From an uncultured Planctomycetaceae bacterium (lineage in GTDB: Bacteria; Planctomycetota; Planctomycetia; Pirellulales; UBA1268): DNA of 15,815 nucleotides. Location of the stretch: the NCBI GenBank assembly GCA_937900985.1, contig CALCGM010000039.1, positions 1 through 15,815 of the forward strand. Reading direction: 5' to 3'. Below are positions 1-7,062 of this stretch, one piece after another. Below the pieces are notes generated by a model that had not been told where the DNA came from, made no database searches, and was given only the letters and a program-made list of their open reading frames with translations. The position numbers were made by a program, and so were the translations under genes. Positions within the stretch are counted from its first letter, which is position 1; each line of letters opens with the position of its first letter.

Positions 1-53
1 TCTACCTGCCGGTGGTGCTGGCCCAGATCAAGGCCCACATCGCCGCGGAGTGA
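1..53 (+). CDS. C-terminal end of an unidentified protein (partial, 5' end outside window)
   Basis: Reading in the frame that starts at base 3, the window opens with 16 sense codons (ending in ...AQIKAHIAAE) followed by a TGA at 51-53. The codon choice is the same high-GC style as the neighbours and the sequence is compatible with an amphipathic C-terminal helix. Too little is visible to name a family. It lies 312 bp upstream of the SDR gene on the same strand, so co-transcription is possible but not shown. Confidence 0.45.
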   Translation, partial: YLPVVLAQIKAHIAAE

Positions 54-365
54 ACCGTCTCCGTGGTCTGCGGTGAGCGAGCAAGGGGGCTTCGCTTTGG
101 GCTGCTGTTGGCTCCGCTGCCCTGGTGGAGGGGGCTGCTCGCCGCAGGGGGGTCGGCAGGCTTTGCCTGGTCGGCACAACGCGTTCTCTGTCGGCTGCAG
201 AACGCCGTGCCAGCCGCTTCGGTGGTTCACGGCTCGCCCCCTTCAGCGTAGATTCGGGGCTTCGCTGGAGCGGCTGTCATCAGCGACCATTTGCCCAAAG
301 AAATGGGTATTCGGCGGCGAAAGCCGGAGCCGCACAGCCACAACGACGGACCATAGGACAGCTGC
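54..365. other. 312-bp intergenic region without a supported gene
   Basis: No reading frame here looks coding. The stretch is rich in G runs and in short repeats. The 11-mer GGGGCTTCGCT occurs at 86-96 and again at 256-266. A short hairpin CAGGC-TTT-GCCTG lies around 158-170. Near the right end, AGGA at 355-358 sits 7 bases before the ATG at 366 and is a likely ribosome binding site. I see no convincing -35/-10 pair, so the promoter of the following gene is not located. Confidence 0.5.
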
Positions 366-1832
366 ATGACGCACACACTTCTTACCGGAGCCACAGGACT
401 GCTTGGCGGACAGCTGATGGCTGATCTCCTTGAGGCGGACGTTGCCCTGGCAGTGCTCGTGCGGCCGGGGGCCGGCGTGTCTGGACGGGAGCGGATCGAG
501 GGCATCCTGCAGCGGCAGGAAAAAGATCGCGGCCGGCTGCTGCCGCGGCCGGTGGTGCTTGAAGGCGATCTCAACGCCGATCGGTGTGGGCTTGATCGTG
601 AGCGGATCAGCTGGCTTCGGCGGGCCTGCAGCCGCATCGTGCATAGCGCTGCATCGCTGCAGTTCACCGGCAAAGATCGCGGTGAGGAGCCGTGGCGGAC
701 CAACGTCGGCGGCACGCAGCATGTGCTCGAACTGTCGCGGGCCGCTGGGGTCAGCGACTTTTGGCATATCTCCACCGCCTACGTCAGCGGCTTGGCGACG
801 GGCGTGATTCCAGAGCAGCCATCGACCGATGCCCATGGCTTTCGCAACGACTACGAGGCGAGCAAGCATGAGGCTGAGACGCTCGTGCGAAACGCGAGCT
901 GGCTGACCAGCCCCACCTTCATGCGGCCGGCGGTGATTGTCGGTCACTCGCAGAGCGGCGCCACCACCACCTACCACGGCCTGATGGCCATGCTGCAGCT
1001 GATGGCGGTGATCGTCCGCAGCCAGCCAGCCGACGAACAGGGCTACCGGCATGTGCCGCTGCGGCTGGCGATGACCGGTGAGGAACGGCGAAACCTCGTG
1101 CCAGTCGACTGGGTGGCCGAGACGATGACCACGCTGCTGCAGAGCCCGCAGGCGCGAGGGGGCATTTTCCATATCGCCCCCGACCGCCCGATCACCAACC
1201 GCGAGGTGATCGACTACGCCAGCAGCTACCTGGGCTCAGGCGGCGTGCAGTTTGTGGGAACCACACCGCCTGACGACATGAGCCTGCTCGAAGAGATGGT
1301 CTACGGCGGCAAGGGGCTCTATGAGTCGTATGAAGACACCGATCCGGTGTTTTCCATGGAGCGCCTGCACGCGATTCCTGGAGTGCGGCACTGCCCCACG
1401 ATCGACGAAGCGATGATCCACCGCTTCATCGCTCATGGCGACAAGGATCGCTGGGGGAAGCGGCGGCAGAAGCCGGCGGCGGTGTCGCGGTGGATGGAAG
1501 ATGTGATCAACGAACTCCGTGGTGCGGGCGGTGATGCGGCCGTCGCCGAGGTGGCGAGGCTCGCCGCCAGCGGGGCGGCTGCTGAGTCGCCTGCCACTGT
1601 GGGCCTTGAGTGTCTTGGCCCGGGCGGAGGCGCCTGGACGGTGGAGATCCCACACGACGGATCGGCTCAGGTCTGGCCGGGCAGGCCCGAAGCGGCAGAG
1701 ACGATCGTGGCCCTCGAGCCCTCGCGGCTGATCCACTATGCCCGGCTGGCGATGGCGGCGGCTCCGCAGGCGGCCGCAGGCAGGCGACCGAGGACCGCCG
1801 CGACCGCTCCAGGCGACACCGTCACGAACTGA
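366..1832 (+). CDS. Extended SDR / thioester-reductase-like oxidoreductase with SCP2-like C-terminal domain
   Basis: The 488-residue protein opens with the Rossmann dinucleotide motif TGATGLLG (residues 7-14). It has VHSAA (92-96), the ISTAYVSG segment (135-142) and the catalytic YxxxK (Y163, K167), followed by NLVPVDWVAE (243-252). This order is typical of extended short-chain dehydrogenases of the NAD_binding_4 type (thioester or fatty acyl-CoA reductases, and NAD-dependent epimerases). The substrate cannot be read from sequence. Residues about 378-468, with the pattern WTVEIPHDGSAQVWPG, resemble an SCP2 sterol/lipid-binding domain, which fits a lipid or acyl substrate; this domain call is inference. 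The last about 20 residues are low-complexity. No signal peptide is seen, so it is probably cytosolic. The ATG at 366 is preceded by AGGA at 7 bases. The stop lies 42 bp from the convergent RNase D stop. Confidence 0.82.
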   Translation: MTHTLLTGATGLLGGQLMADLLEADVALAVLVRPGAGVSGRERIEGILQRQEKDRGRLLPRPVVLEGDLNADRCGLDRERISWLRRACSRIVHSAASLQFTGKDRGEEPWRTNVGGTQHVLELSRAAGVSDFWHISTAYVSGLATGVIPEQPSTDAHGFRNDYEASKHEAETLVRNASWLTSPTFMRPAVIVGHSQSGATTTYHGLMAMLQLMAVIVRSQPADEQGYRHVPLRLAMTGEERRNLVPVDWVAETMTTLLQSPQARGGIFHIAPDRPITNREVIDYASSYLGSGGVQFVGTTPPDDMSLLEEMVYGGKGLYESYEDTDPVFSMERLHAIPGVRHCPTIDEAMIHRFIAHGDKDRWGKRRQKPAAVSRWMEDVINELRGAGGDAAVAEVARLAASGAAAESPATVGLECLGPGGGAWTVEIPHDGSAQVWPGRPEAAETIVALEPSRLIHYARLAMAAAPQAAAGRRPRTAATAPGDTVTN

Positions 1833-1874
1833 TTGGGCGGAGCGTCTTCAGGCGAGCCGGCGGAAAGCCCCTCG

Positions 1875-3071
1875 CTACCGCGGCCGCACCGACTCGATCA
1901 CGAGGGGGTCGCTGCTCTTGGGGTCGCCAATACGGAGGGCCGCGCGACCCTCGAGCAGATCGTCGACGATCGTGCCGACGAGATCGGCTCGCCACCCGCG
2001 GGCCAACACCGGCATATCGTCTTCGTCTCGGTAGCCGAGTTTGTAGGCCAGCAGGTCCCGCATGTCGGAGGCCGTGCCGACCATCGATGGCGCGATGCTC
2101 ATCTGGCGGCAGAGGCCGGCGATCGCCGTCGCCAGAAACTGGCCGAGCATGGCAAGCTGGGGCGGCGGGGCACGATGCCGCTCGCCACCAGGGCACTCGG
2201 CGTCGGGCACCTTCAAGCCGGCGTCGATCGCCTTTGAGATGTCGCCGATGATGTGACGAAAATCGCTCCGCTGCATGCCGCGGATCGCCTGAATCTGCCG
2301 CTCGTCGGCACTCTTTCGCTTGGCGAGTTCGACGAGCAGGTCGTCGCGGAGCACCCGCTTGGGCGGCATGTTTCGCTGCTCGGCAAGACGATCGCGCCAG
2401 TGCCACAGTTCGCGGGCCACGGCCAGCTCACGCCGGGAAAGGCCGTTGAGCCCCGACACCCGCCGCCACCGTTTTCGCTCGAACGACTCGGCGACTTCGT
2501 CTTGCCAGGAGGCCATCTCCTCCACCATCCACTCGGAGCGGCCGAGCTTGGCGAGCTTGCCTTCGAGCAGCTTCCAGAGTCGCTCAAGATGCCGCACGTC
2601 GTCGAGTGCATACTGCAGCTGCGCTTCGGAGAGCGGCCGCTGCCGCCAGTCGGTGCGGGTTTCCCCTTTGGAGGTGGCAACGCCGAGCATCCGGCGACAG
2701 ATCGCGGCATAGCCCGCGGGGTAGTCGTGGTCGACGAGCCCAGCGGCGACCTGCACGTCAAACAGCGACGACGGCCGGGTGCCGATGGCGTGCAGGATGA
2801 AGCCCATCTCCTCGCGGCCTGCGTGCACAACCGTGGTGCGGCCCTCTTCGGCCAGCAGCTGCCAGAACGGACTGAGATCGGGCAGCTCCAGCGCGTCGAT
2901 CACGGCGAGTGTGTCGGGGGCCGCGATCTGCACGAGGCAGAGGTGGCTGCGGTAGGTGTGTTCTGAGACGAACTCGGTGTCGAACGCAAGGAACGGCTGG
3001 GCTGCGAGGTCGTCGACGAGCTGGCCGAGTTCATGTTCGGTGGTGACGTGTCGGTAGGTGCCTGAGGGCAT
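1875..3071 (-). CDS. rnd: Ribonuclease D (DEDD-family 3'-5' exoribonuclease with HRDC domain)
   Basis: This 398-residue protein is a 3'-5' exoribonuclease of the kind that trims tRNA and other stable RNA 3' ends in the cytosol. Exo motif I is FDTEF with D31 and E33. Exo III is YALDD with Y154 and D158, which makes it a DEDDy enzyme. The stretch KGETRTDWRQRPLS before Exo III is characteristic of RNase D. In the Exo II segment VVHAGREEMGF, the position where the E. coli enzyme has Asp (D85) is occupied by Glu (E88). An HRDC domain follows at about 211-288, then a C-terminal region of about 110 residues. It lies 39 bp downstream of the transporter gene on the same strand and may share its transcript. 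No clear ribosome binding site precedes the ATG at 3071. Length is close to the usual 370-400 residues. Confidence 0.93.
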   Translation of the reverse strand: MPSGTYRHVTTEHELGQLVDDLAAQPFLAFDTEFVSEHTYRSHLCLVQIAAPDTLAVIDALELPDLSPFWQLLAEEGRTTVVHAGREEMGFILHAIGTRPSSLFDVQVAAGLVDHDYPAGYAAICRRMLGVATSKGETRTDWRQRPLSEAQLQYALDDVRHLERLWKLLEGKLAKLGRSEWMVEEMASWQDEVAESFERKRWRRVSGLNGLSRRELAVARELWHWRDRLAEQRNMPPKRVLRDDLLVELAKRKSADERQIQAIRGMQRSDFRHIIGDISKAIDAGLKVPDAECPGGERHRAPPPQLAMLGQFLATAIAGLCRQMSIAPSMVGTASDMRDLLAYKLGYRDEDDMPVLARGWRADLVGTIVDDLLEGRAALRIGDPKSSDPLVIESVRPR

Positions 3072-3110
3072 GGCGTGCGCTATGGGGGCTAAGAAAACGA
3101 AGGCGGTGGG

Positions 3111-4898
3111 TCAGAGGAACAGGTAGGCAACGAGCAGAAACACCGGCATCAGCACTCCACCACTGTACGCCAAGTATCCAAAGAAACTCGGCATCCGCAC
3201 GCCCGCTTTCTCAGCGATCGCCTTGACCATGAAGTTGGGACCGTTCCCGATGTAGGTCATCGCCCCTAAGAATACCGCCCCCAGGCTCACGGCCGCCAGA
3301 CGACTCACTTCAACGCCGGCCATCATCTCAGGGCCGCCCGGCAGCGTTTGCGCGGTCTTGAAAAACACCAGGTAGGTCGGGGCGTTGTCGAGCACGCTGG
3401 AGAGCAGGCCGGTCGTCCAGAAAAAAGCGATGGGTGACGTGATGCCCAGGCTCGCCCCCCGCTCATCGAGGATCGCGAGAGCGGGCTGCATGCAGACAAA
3501 AATGCCGACAAACAACGCGGCCACTTCGAGGATCGCGCCGTAGGTGAACTTGTTGTCGTGACGAATCTTTTCCGATCCCAGCGCCAGCGAGAGGGAGACG
3601 ATCGCCGCCAGGACGGCCTCGCGGAGAAACACCCACGGATGCCAGTCGGTCCCAGGAATCGCCTTGGACGGATCGAGCAGCGCCACAGCAGCAATCACCG
3701 CCAGCAGCAGCGGTGCGTTGGGCCAGAGACCGCGAATCTGCAGCGGCCGCGTTCTGGCCTCGTCGATGGCAACATCGCTCGACCGCTCCCGCGGATAGGC
3801 CATGACCGTGTCCCAGGCGAGGTAGATGGCGATCAGAATCACATTGGCGACGGCCCATTCCTTCCACAGCGAGAGGGTCCAGAAGAAATCGACACCCTGC
3901 AGGTAGCCAAGAAACAGCGGTGGGTCGCCGATCGGCAGCAGGCAGCCGCCACAGTTGCACACAACGAAGATGAAAAACACGACCGTATGCACGACGTGGC
4001 GTCGCTGCCGGTTGGTTTCCAGCAGCGGACGAATCAACAGCATCGCCGCCCCGGTGGTGCCGATAAAGCTCGCCAGGAGGCCGCCGATCGTGATGAACGT
4101 GGCGTTGGTGCGTGGAGTGGCGGCCAGATCCCCCTCAATCCGCACGCCGCCCGCCACGCAGTAGAGCGCAAACAGCAGCATGATGAAGGGCACATACTCC
4201 CCCAGGATCGCATTGCTCAGGATCGTGCCGGCGACGCCCCAGGAGATGCCTCCCTCCGCCGGCTGGCTGACAGCATGGGCCGGGAAATGGACATCCACCG
4301 GGTGCGGGTGGAGCAGGGCGTAGTAGAGCAGGGTGAGCAGGCCGAGCCCGGCAGCCACCATGAAGCGGCTGCTGTTGTGCTCCCACCAGTGCTCGATCGA
4401 CGGAATCAGCGGAAAGGCGGCGATGGCGCCGAGCAGGGCCAGAAAAGGGATCACCGTCCAGATCGGTGGCGCCGGCAGCTTGGCGTGGCCATGGTGGTCG
4501 ATATCGTGGTCGACATCGTGGGCAGCCTCGTCAGCGTGGGCAGGAGCAGCATGGCCAGCGGTCTGAGCGTCCTCCTCGCCATGCTCCGCATCTTCCTTCG
4601 GATGGTCGCCGGTGTCTGCGGCTTCGTCGTCGTGATGCTCGGCGTGGTCCGAGGTTTTGCTGTGGTCGTCTGCCGCGGCCGCCACAATGGCGTCGCGGCC
4701 GGCCTGCGGATACCCACACACTGCCGCCACGCCATAGAGGGCGATCACGGCCACCAGTCCCAACAGCACCGGCCGTGAAGGCGTGGCCCGCTCGCCGCCG
4801 TGCGGATCGGCCGCATGCGGAGCTCCCTGCTGTGGGCCGGCGGCGTGCGGCTGGGCGTCCGTGTCGGATTCGGAGGCGTTGTACGGTAAGTTTTCCAT
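3111..4898 (-). CDS. NhaD/ArsB-type (ion transporter superfamily) sodium:proton antiporter with His/acid-rich loop
   Basis: The 595-residue membrane protein has many hydrophobic helices and family blocks such as GTTGAAMLLIRPLLETN (280-296), NCGGCLLPIGDPP (315-327), LDNAPTY and GNGPNF near the C-terminus. These are typical of NhaD/citrate-transporter-like ion transporters, probably Na+/H+ exchange across the inner membrane. The frame is open upstream to 5363, but I place the start at ATG 4898. GAGGAG (4903-4908) lies 4 bases upstream of it, and the protein character begins there. After a first helix (about 43-61), residues 77-138 carry 13 His and 21 Asp/Glu, a likely metal- or proton-binding extracytoplasmic loop. 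The transported ion is inferred, not shown. RNase D follows 39 bp downstream. A divergent operon begins 199 bp away. Confidence 0.86.
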   Translation of the reverse strand: MENLPYNASESDTDAQPHAAGPQQGAPHAADPHGGERATPSRPVLLGLVAVIALYGVAAVCGYPQAGRDAIVAAAADDHSKTSDHAEHHDDEAADTGDHPKEDAEHGEEDAQTAGHAAPAHADEAAHDVDHDIDHHGHAKLPAPPIWTVIPFLALLGAIAAFPLIPSIEHWWEHNSSRFMVAAGLGLLTLLYYALLHPHPVDVHFPAHAVSQPAEGGISWGVAGTILSNAILGEYVPFIMLLFALYCVAGGVRIEGDLAATPRTNATFITIGGLLASFIGTTGAAMLLIRPLLETNRQRRHVVHTVVFFIFVVCNCGGCLLPIGDPPLFLGYLQGVDFFWTLSLWKEWAVANVILIAIYLAWDTVMAYPRERSSDVAIDEARTRPLQIRGLWPNAPLLLAVIAAVALLDPSKAIPGTDWHPWVFLREAVLAAIVSLSLALGSEKIRHDNKFTYGAILEVAALFVGIFVCMQPALAILDERGASLGITSPIAFFWTTGLLSSVLDNAPTYLVFFKTAQTLPGGPEMMAGVEVSRLAAVSLGAVFLGAMTYIGNGPNFMVKAIAEKAGVRMPSFFGYLAYSGGVLMPVFLLVAYLFL

Positions 4899-4902
4899 CA
4901 CG

Positions 4903-4908
4903 CTCCTC
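4903..4908 (-). promoter_or_regulatory. Ribosome binding site deciding the transporter start
   Basis: On the minus strand GAGGAG occurs 4 bases before the ATG at 4898. The upstream in-frame extension (to 5363) lies over the divergent gene at 5098 and lacks transporter features, so this site supports the shorter protein. Confidence 0.7.
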
Positions 4909-5097
4909 GGGAAGGCGTCGTGGACAGTCGCTGCGGCGGTGGGCCCCGTGTTTCCCGCTGCGTTTGGGCCAAGAGAGGCCCAGCAGGGGTGGGGCGGCAC
5001 CCAAGCGTCGGCAAGGGCGGGAAGGCCGGCTGCCGGAAAGGCCGCCGACCCGTTGGGGCCGAATCCTAAATCAAGTGGTCCTCTGGATGAAAGCGGA

Positions 5098-5730
5098 ATG
5101 AGCCGAGCCATGCCAAACATGCCCGTGGCAGCATCGCAATCGCACAGAGCCGACACCTGGTTGCGGGGGAACGTGCGGCCGGTGCTGGTCGCCGCTGCCG
5201 CCACGCTCCTCTCCGGCGGTCTGATCATCGCGGCATTGGTTGCCTTCGCCGCCCCAGCCTGGCTGACGGGCGTGGTGGCCGTGCTGCTCGCCGCCGGCAC
5301 TGCCACCACCGCCGCGGTGGCGGTTGAATCGGCCCGACCGCGACTCTCGCGACGAGGCGACATGCTGCTGATGCGGCTTGCCCCCTGGTCTCAGGAGGAG
5401 GTGCCGCTGGCCGTGGTGGAGTGTTTCTTTCTCGGTTCGAGCCCTGTGGGCACGCATCCTGCCTCTTCGTCGTGCGGAGGCTCTGCCACGACAGCGAGCG
5501 ACCAGCCGACAGCCACGAGCGACATGGCTCCCAGCCGCCGTCGGGGAACCCTCGCGATTCGCCTCGCGGAGCGGGCCCAGGAGTATTCGCAGCGGGCGAT
5601 CAGCCTGCCCTGGGGGGGCTGGGCCCGCGGTACGATCGTGGTGGATGGGATGTGGTGTGAGCCGCTCACGCCAGCGCTCGTGCGCGACCTGACCGGCCGG
5701 CTGGTGGCTGCCAAACGCGAGGCGACATGA
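5098..5730 (+). CDS. Hypothetical membrane protein, first gene of the mfnB operon
   Basis: This 210-residue protein is not recognised. Residues 27-50 and 54-76 form two hydrophobic helices, probably a membrane hairpin. A soluble region of about 130 residues follows. It includes a Ser/Thr/Ala/Pro-rich low-complexity stretch (about 113-145) and then a better-structured C-terminal part with RLAERAQEYSQRAISLPWGG and GTIVVDGMWCEPLTP. The open frame extends upstream to 4783, over the transporter N-terminus, but the ATG at 5098 falls where the helix-containing protein begins; 5110 and 5119 are alternative starts with no better ribosome site. Its stop overlaps the mfnB start by 4 bp (ATGA), so the two are probably translationally coupled. 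A role connected with MfnB or with the membrane is suggested only by position. Confidence 0.7.
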   Translation: MSRAMPNMPVAASQSHRADTWLRGNVRPVLVAAAATLLSGGLIIAALVAFAAPAWLTGVVAVLLAAGTATTAAVAVESARPRLSRRGDMLLMRLAPWSQEEVPLAVVECFFLGSSPVGTHPASSSCGGSATTASDQPTATSDMAPSRRRGTLAIRLAERAQEYSQRAISLPWGGWARGTIVVDGMWCEPLTPALVRDLTGRLVAAKREAT

Positions 5731-6527
5731 AACAGGGGGCGTTGCCGCGGCCGGCTTTGCTTGTGAGCGTCCGTTCGCCTGCGGAGGCGGCGGCGGCACT
5801 CGCTGGCGGCGCGGATGTGATCGATGTCAAAGACCCGTCGGCAGGCTCTCTGGGGGCTGCGTCTCCGACTGTCTGCGGGGAGATCGCCCACGCGGTGGGC
5901 TGGCAGGCTCCCTGGACGATGGCCTGCGGCGAGCTGGCTGATGGGCCAGATCGACTCACCGCCCAGCTCACCGCGACCTGGGAGCAGCTCCAGGCAGCGG
6001 AGGGGGCAGCGAGGCCTTTCCCGCTGGCGATCAAGGTGGGCCTGGCGGGGTGCAGGCACGGTGTGCCGTGGCGGCGGGAGCTTCGCCAGATGACACAACG
6101 ACTGCCGGCCGACGTTGGCCAGGTGGTGGTGATCTATGCCGATGCCGCCAGCTGCGGGGCTCCGCCGCCGGCCGAGGTGCTCGACGCCGCTGCAGAACTG
6201 CGGGCGATGGCTGTTTTGGTCGATACCTTCGATAAGCAGTCGGCCGGCCTGCTGGGGCACCAACCGTTGGAGCAGCTGCAGATCTGGCGTAGAGACGCCG
6301 CTGCGGCGGGCTGTAGGTTTGTGGTGGCCGGAAAGCTCGGCCTTGGAGACCTCGCTGACGTGGCGACGCTGGATGCGGATATCATCGCTGTGCGATCCGC
6401 CGTATGCTCTCACGGGCGATCGGGCCCGGTGGATCCGCTGCGTGTGCGGCGGGTTCGCGACGCTCTGATGGCTCCAACGGCGGGTGCGTTGCAGTTGGAA
6501 ACTGAAAACACGGAGAAGCGTTCCTGA
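5727..6527 (+). CDS. mfnB: MfnB-like (5-formylfuran-3-yl)methyl phosphate synthase
   Basis: In methanogens MfnB condenses two glyceraldehyde-3-phosphate molecules into 4-(hydroxymethyl)-2-furancarboxaldehyde phosphate, the furan precursor of methanofuran. The 266-residue protein carries the family opening LLVSVRSPAEA and the block GADVIDVKDPSAGSLGA with D33 and K35. It also has AIKVGLAG with K103, DTFDK with D156 and K160, and AGKLGL with K193. These match the conserved Asp and Lys residues that I recall for the archaeal enzyme; the one-to-one residue mapping is from memory. Length is slightly above the archaeal form (about 235) because of a short C-terminal tail. Bacteria with tetrahydromethanopterin-linked C1 transfer, including planctomycetes, carry such genes. 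The start overlaps the upstream stop by 4 bp and its stop overlaps the next start by 1 bp. Confidence 0.88.
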   Translation: MKQGALPRPALLVSVRSPAEAAAALAGGADVIDVKDPSAGSLGAASPTVCGEIAHAVGWQAPWTMACGELADGPDRLTAQLTATWEQLQAAEGAARPFPLAIKVGLAGCRHGVPWRRELRQMTQRLPADVGQVVVIYADAASCGAPPPAEVLDAAAELRAMAVLVDTFDKQSAGLLGHQPLEQLQIWRRDAAAAGCRFVVAGKLGLGDLADVATLDADIIAVRSAVCSHGRSGPVDPLRVRRVRDALMAPTAGALQLETENTEKRS

Positions 6528-6832
6528 TGAAAACCCTGGAAGTGCGGGTGCCCTACACGATCTCCCGCGAGGAACTCAAACGCCGGCTGGACGAGGCGCT
6601 CGTGAAGGCCCGCGAGGAATACGGCAGTCAGGTGAACGCACTGGAAGCGGCCTGGGCTGGCGACATGCTCAAGGCCCATGTGGCGGTGATGGGCATGAGT
6701 TTCAACGGCACGATCGAGATCGAGGAGAAGGACCTGCTCGTGAAGCTCGGGCTGCCGGGCATGGCGAGTTTCTTTGCCGGCAAGATTAAGGCTGGGATCG
6801 AAGAGCGGCTCGGCGGGCTGGTGGCTGGCTGA
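6527..6832 (+). CDS. Polyhydroxyalkanoic acid system (PHA_gran_rgn) family protein
   Basis: This 101-residue acidic and basic helical protein matches the small family annotated as polyhydroxyalkanoic acid system proteins, with TISREELKRRLDEALVKAREEYG at 12-34 (a helix), then alternating strands (VAVMGMSFNGTIEIEEKDLLVKLGLPG) and a C-terminal KIKAGIEERLGG. No signal peptide or membrane helix is seen. In PHA producers these genes lie near granule proteins, but no PHA synthase or phasin is present here, so the PHA role is only a family label. TGATG couples it to mfnB, and GGAGAAG lies a few bases upstream of the ATG, so it is the last gene of the three-gene operon. Confidence 0.8.
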   Translation: MKTLEVRVPYTISREELKRRLDEALVKAREEYGSQVNALEAAWAGDMLKAHVAVMGMSFNGTIEIEEKDLLVKLGLPGMASFFAGKIKAGIEERLGGLVAG

Positions 6833-6874
6833 CGGTGCGGCTGTGTCTTGCGCGGGTCTGTCGGCGTGGCCGGC

Positions 6875-6891
6875 CCGGCAAAGTTTGCCGG
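6875..6891. terminator. Hairpin downstream of the mfnB operon, possible terminator
   Basis: CCGGCAA and TTGCCGG form a perfect 7-bp inverted repeat with a 3-base loop, 42 bp after the operon's last stop codon. Only two T follow, so it is not a classical intrinsic terminator. It could also be a protein-binding site or a 3'-end-protecting hairpin. Confidence 0.4.
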
Positions 6892-7062
6892 TTGCAGGCG
6901 ATCGTGCCAGAGGGTGAACTTAGGCAAAGGAGGCACGGCAGGCGGCGCGGCAATCAATCCTGGTGGCCGAACAGGCCGAATGGGGTAAAGCAGGCGTCGG
7001 CGGCCGGTTGAAGCCATCCGAATCCCGTCCCGCCCGTCTCCGGCCACTCGTGAGATGCTCAG

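Noticed and set aside
86..266. Repeated GGGGCTTCGCT at 86-96 and 256-266 as a possible repeat family or attachment site
   Set aside because: Only 11 bases, GC-rich and imperfectly flanked; no integrase or other mobile gene nearby. Chance is likely.
3558..4778. Long plus-strand frame of 406 codons opposite the transporter
   Set aside because: It is the antisense shadow of a clear membrane protein; its product is a Gln/Arg/His/Gly-rich mixture without domain features.
4783..5097. 105-residue upstream extension of the frame of the 5098 gene
   Set aside because: It lies antisense over the transporter N-terminus and the intergenic region, and shows no structured protein character before the helices that follow 5098.
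4899..5363. 155-residue N-terminal extension of the transporter frame
   Set aside because: It overlaps the divergent gene at 5098, has no membrane or signal character that fits the family, and a good ribosome site marks ATG 4898.
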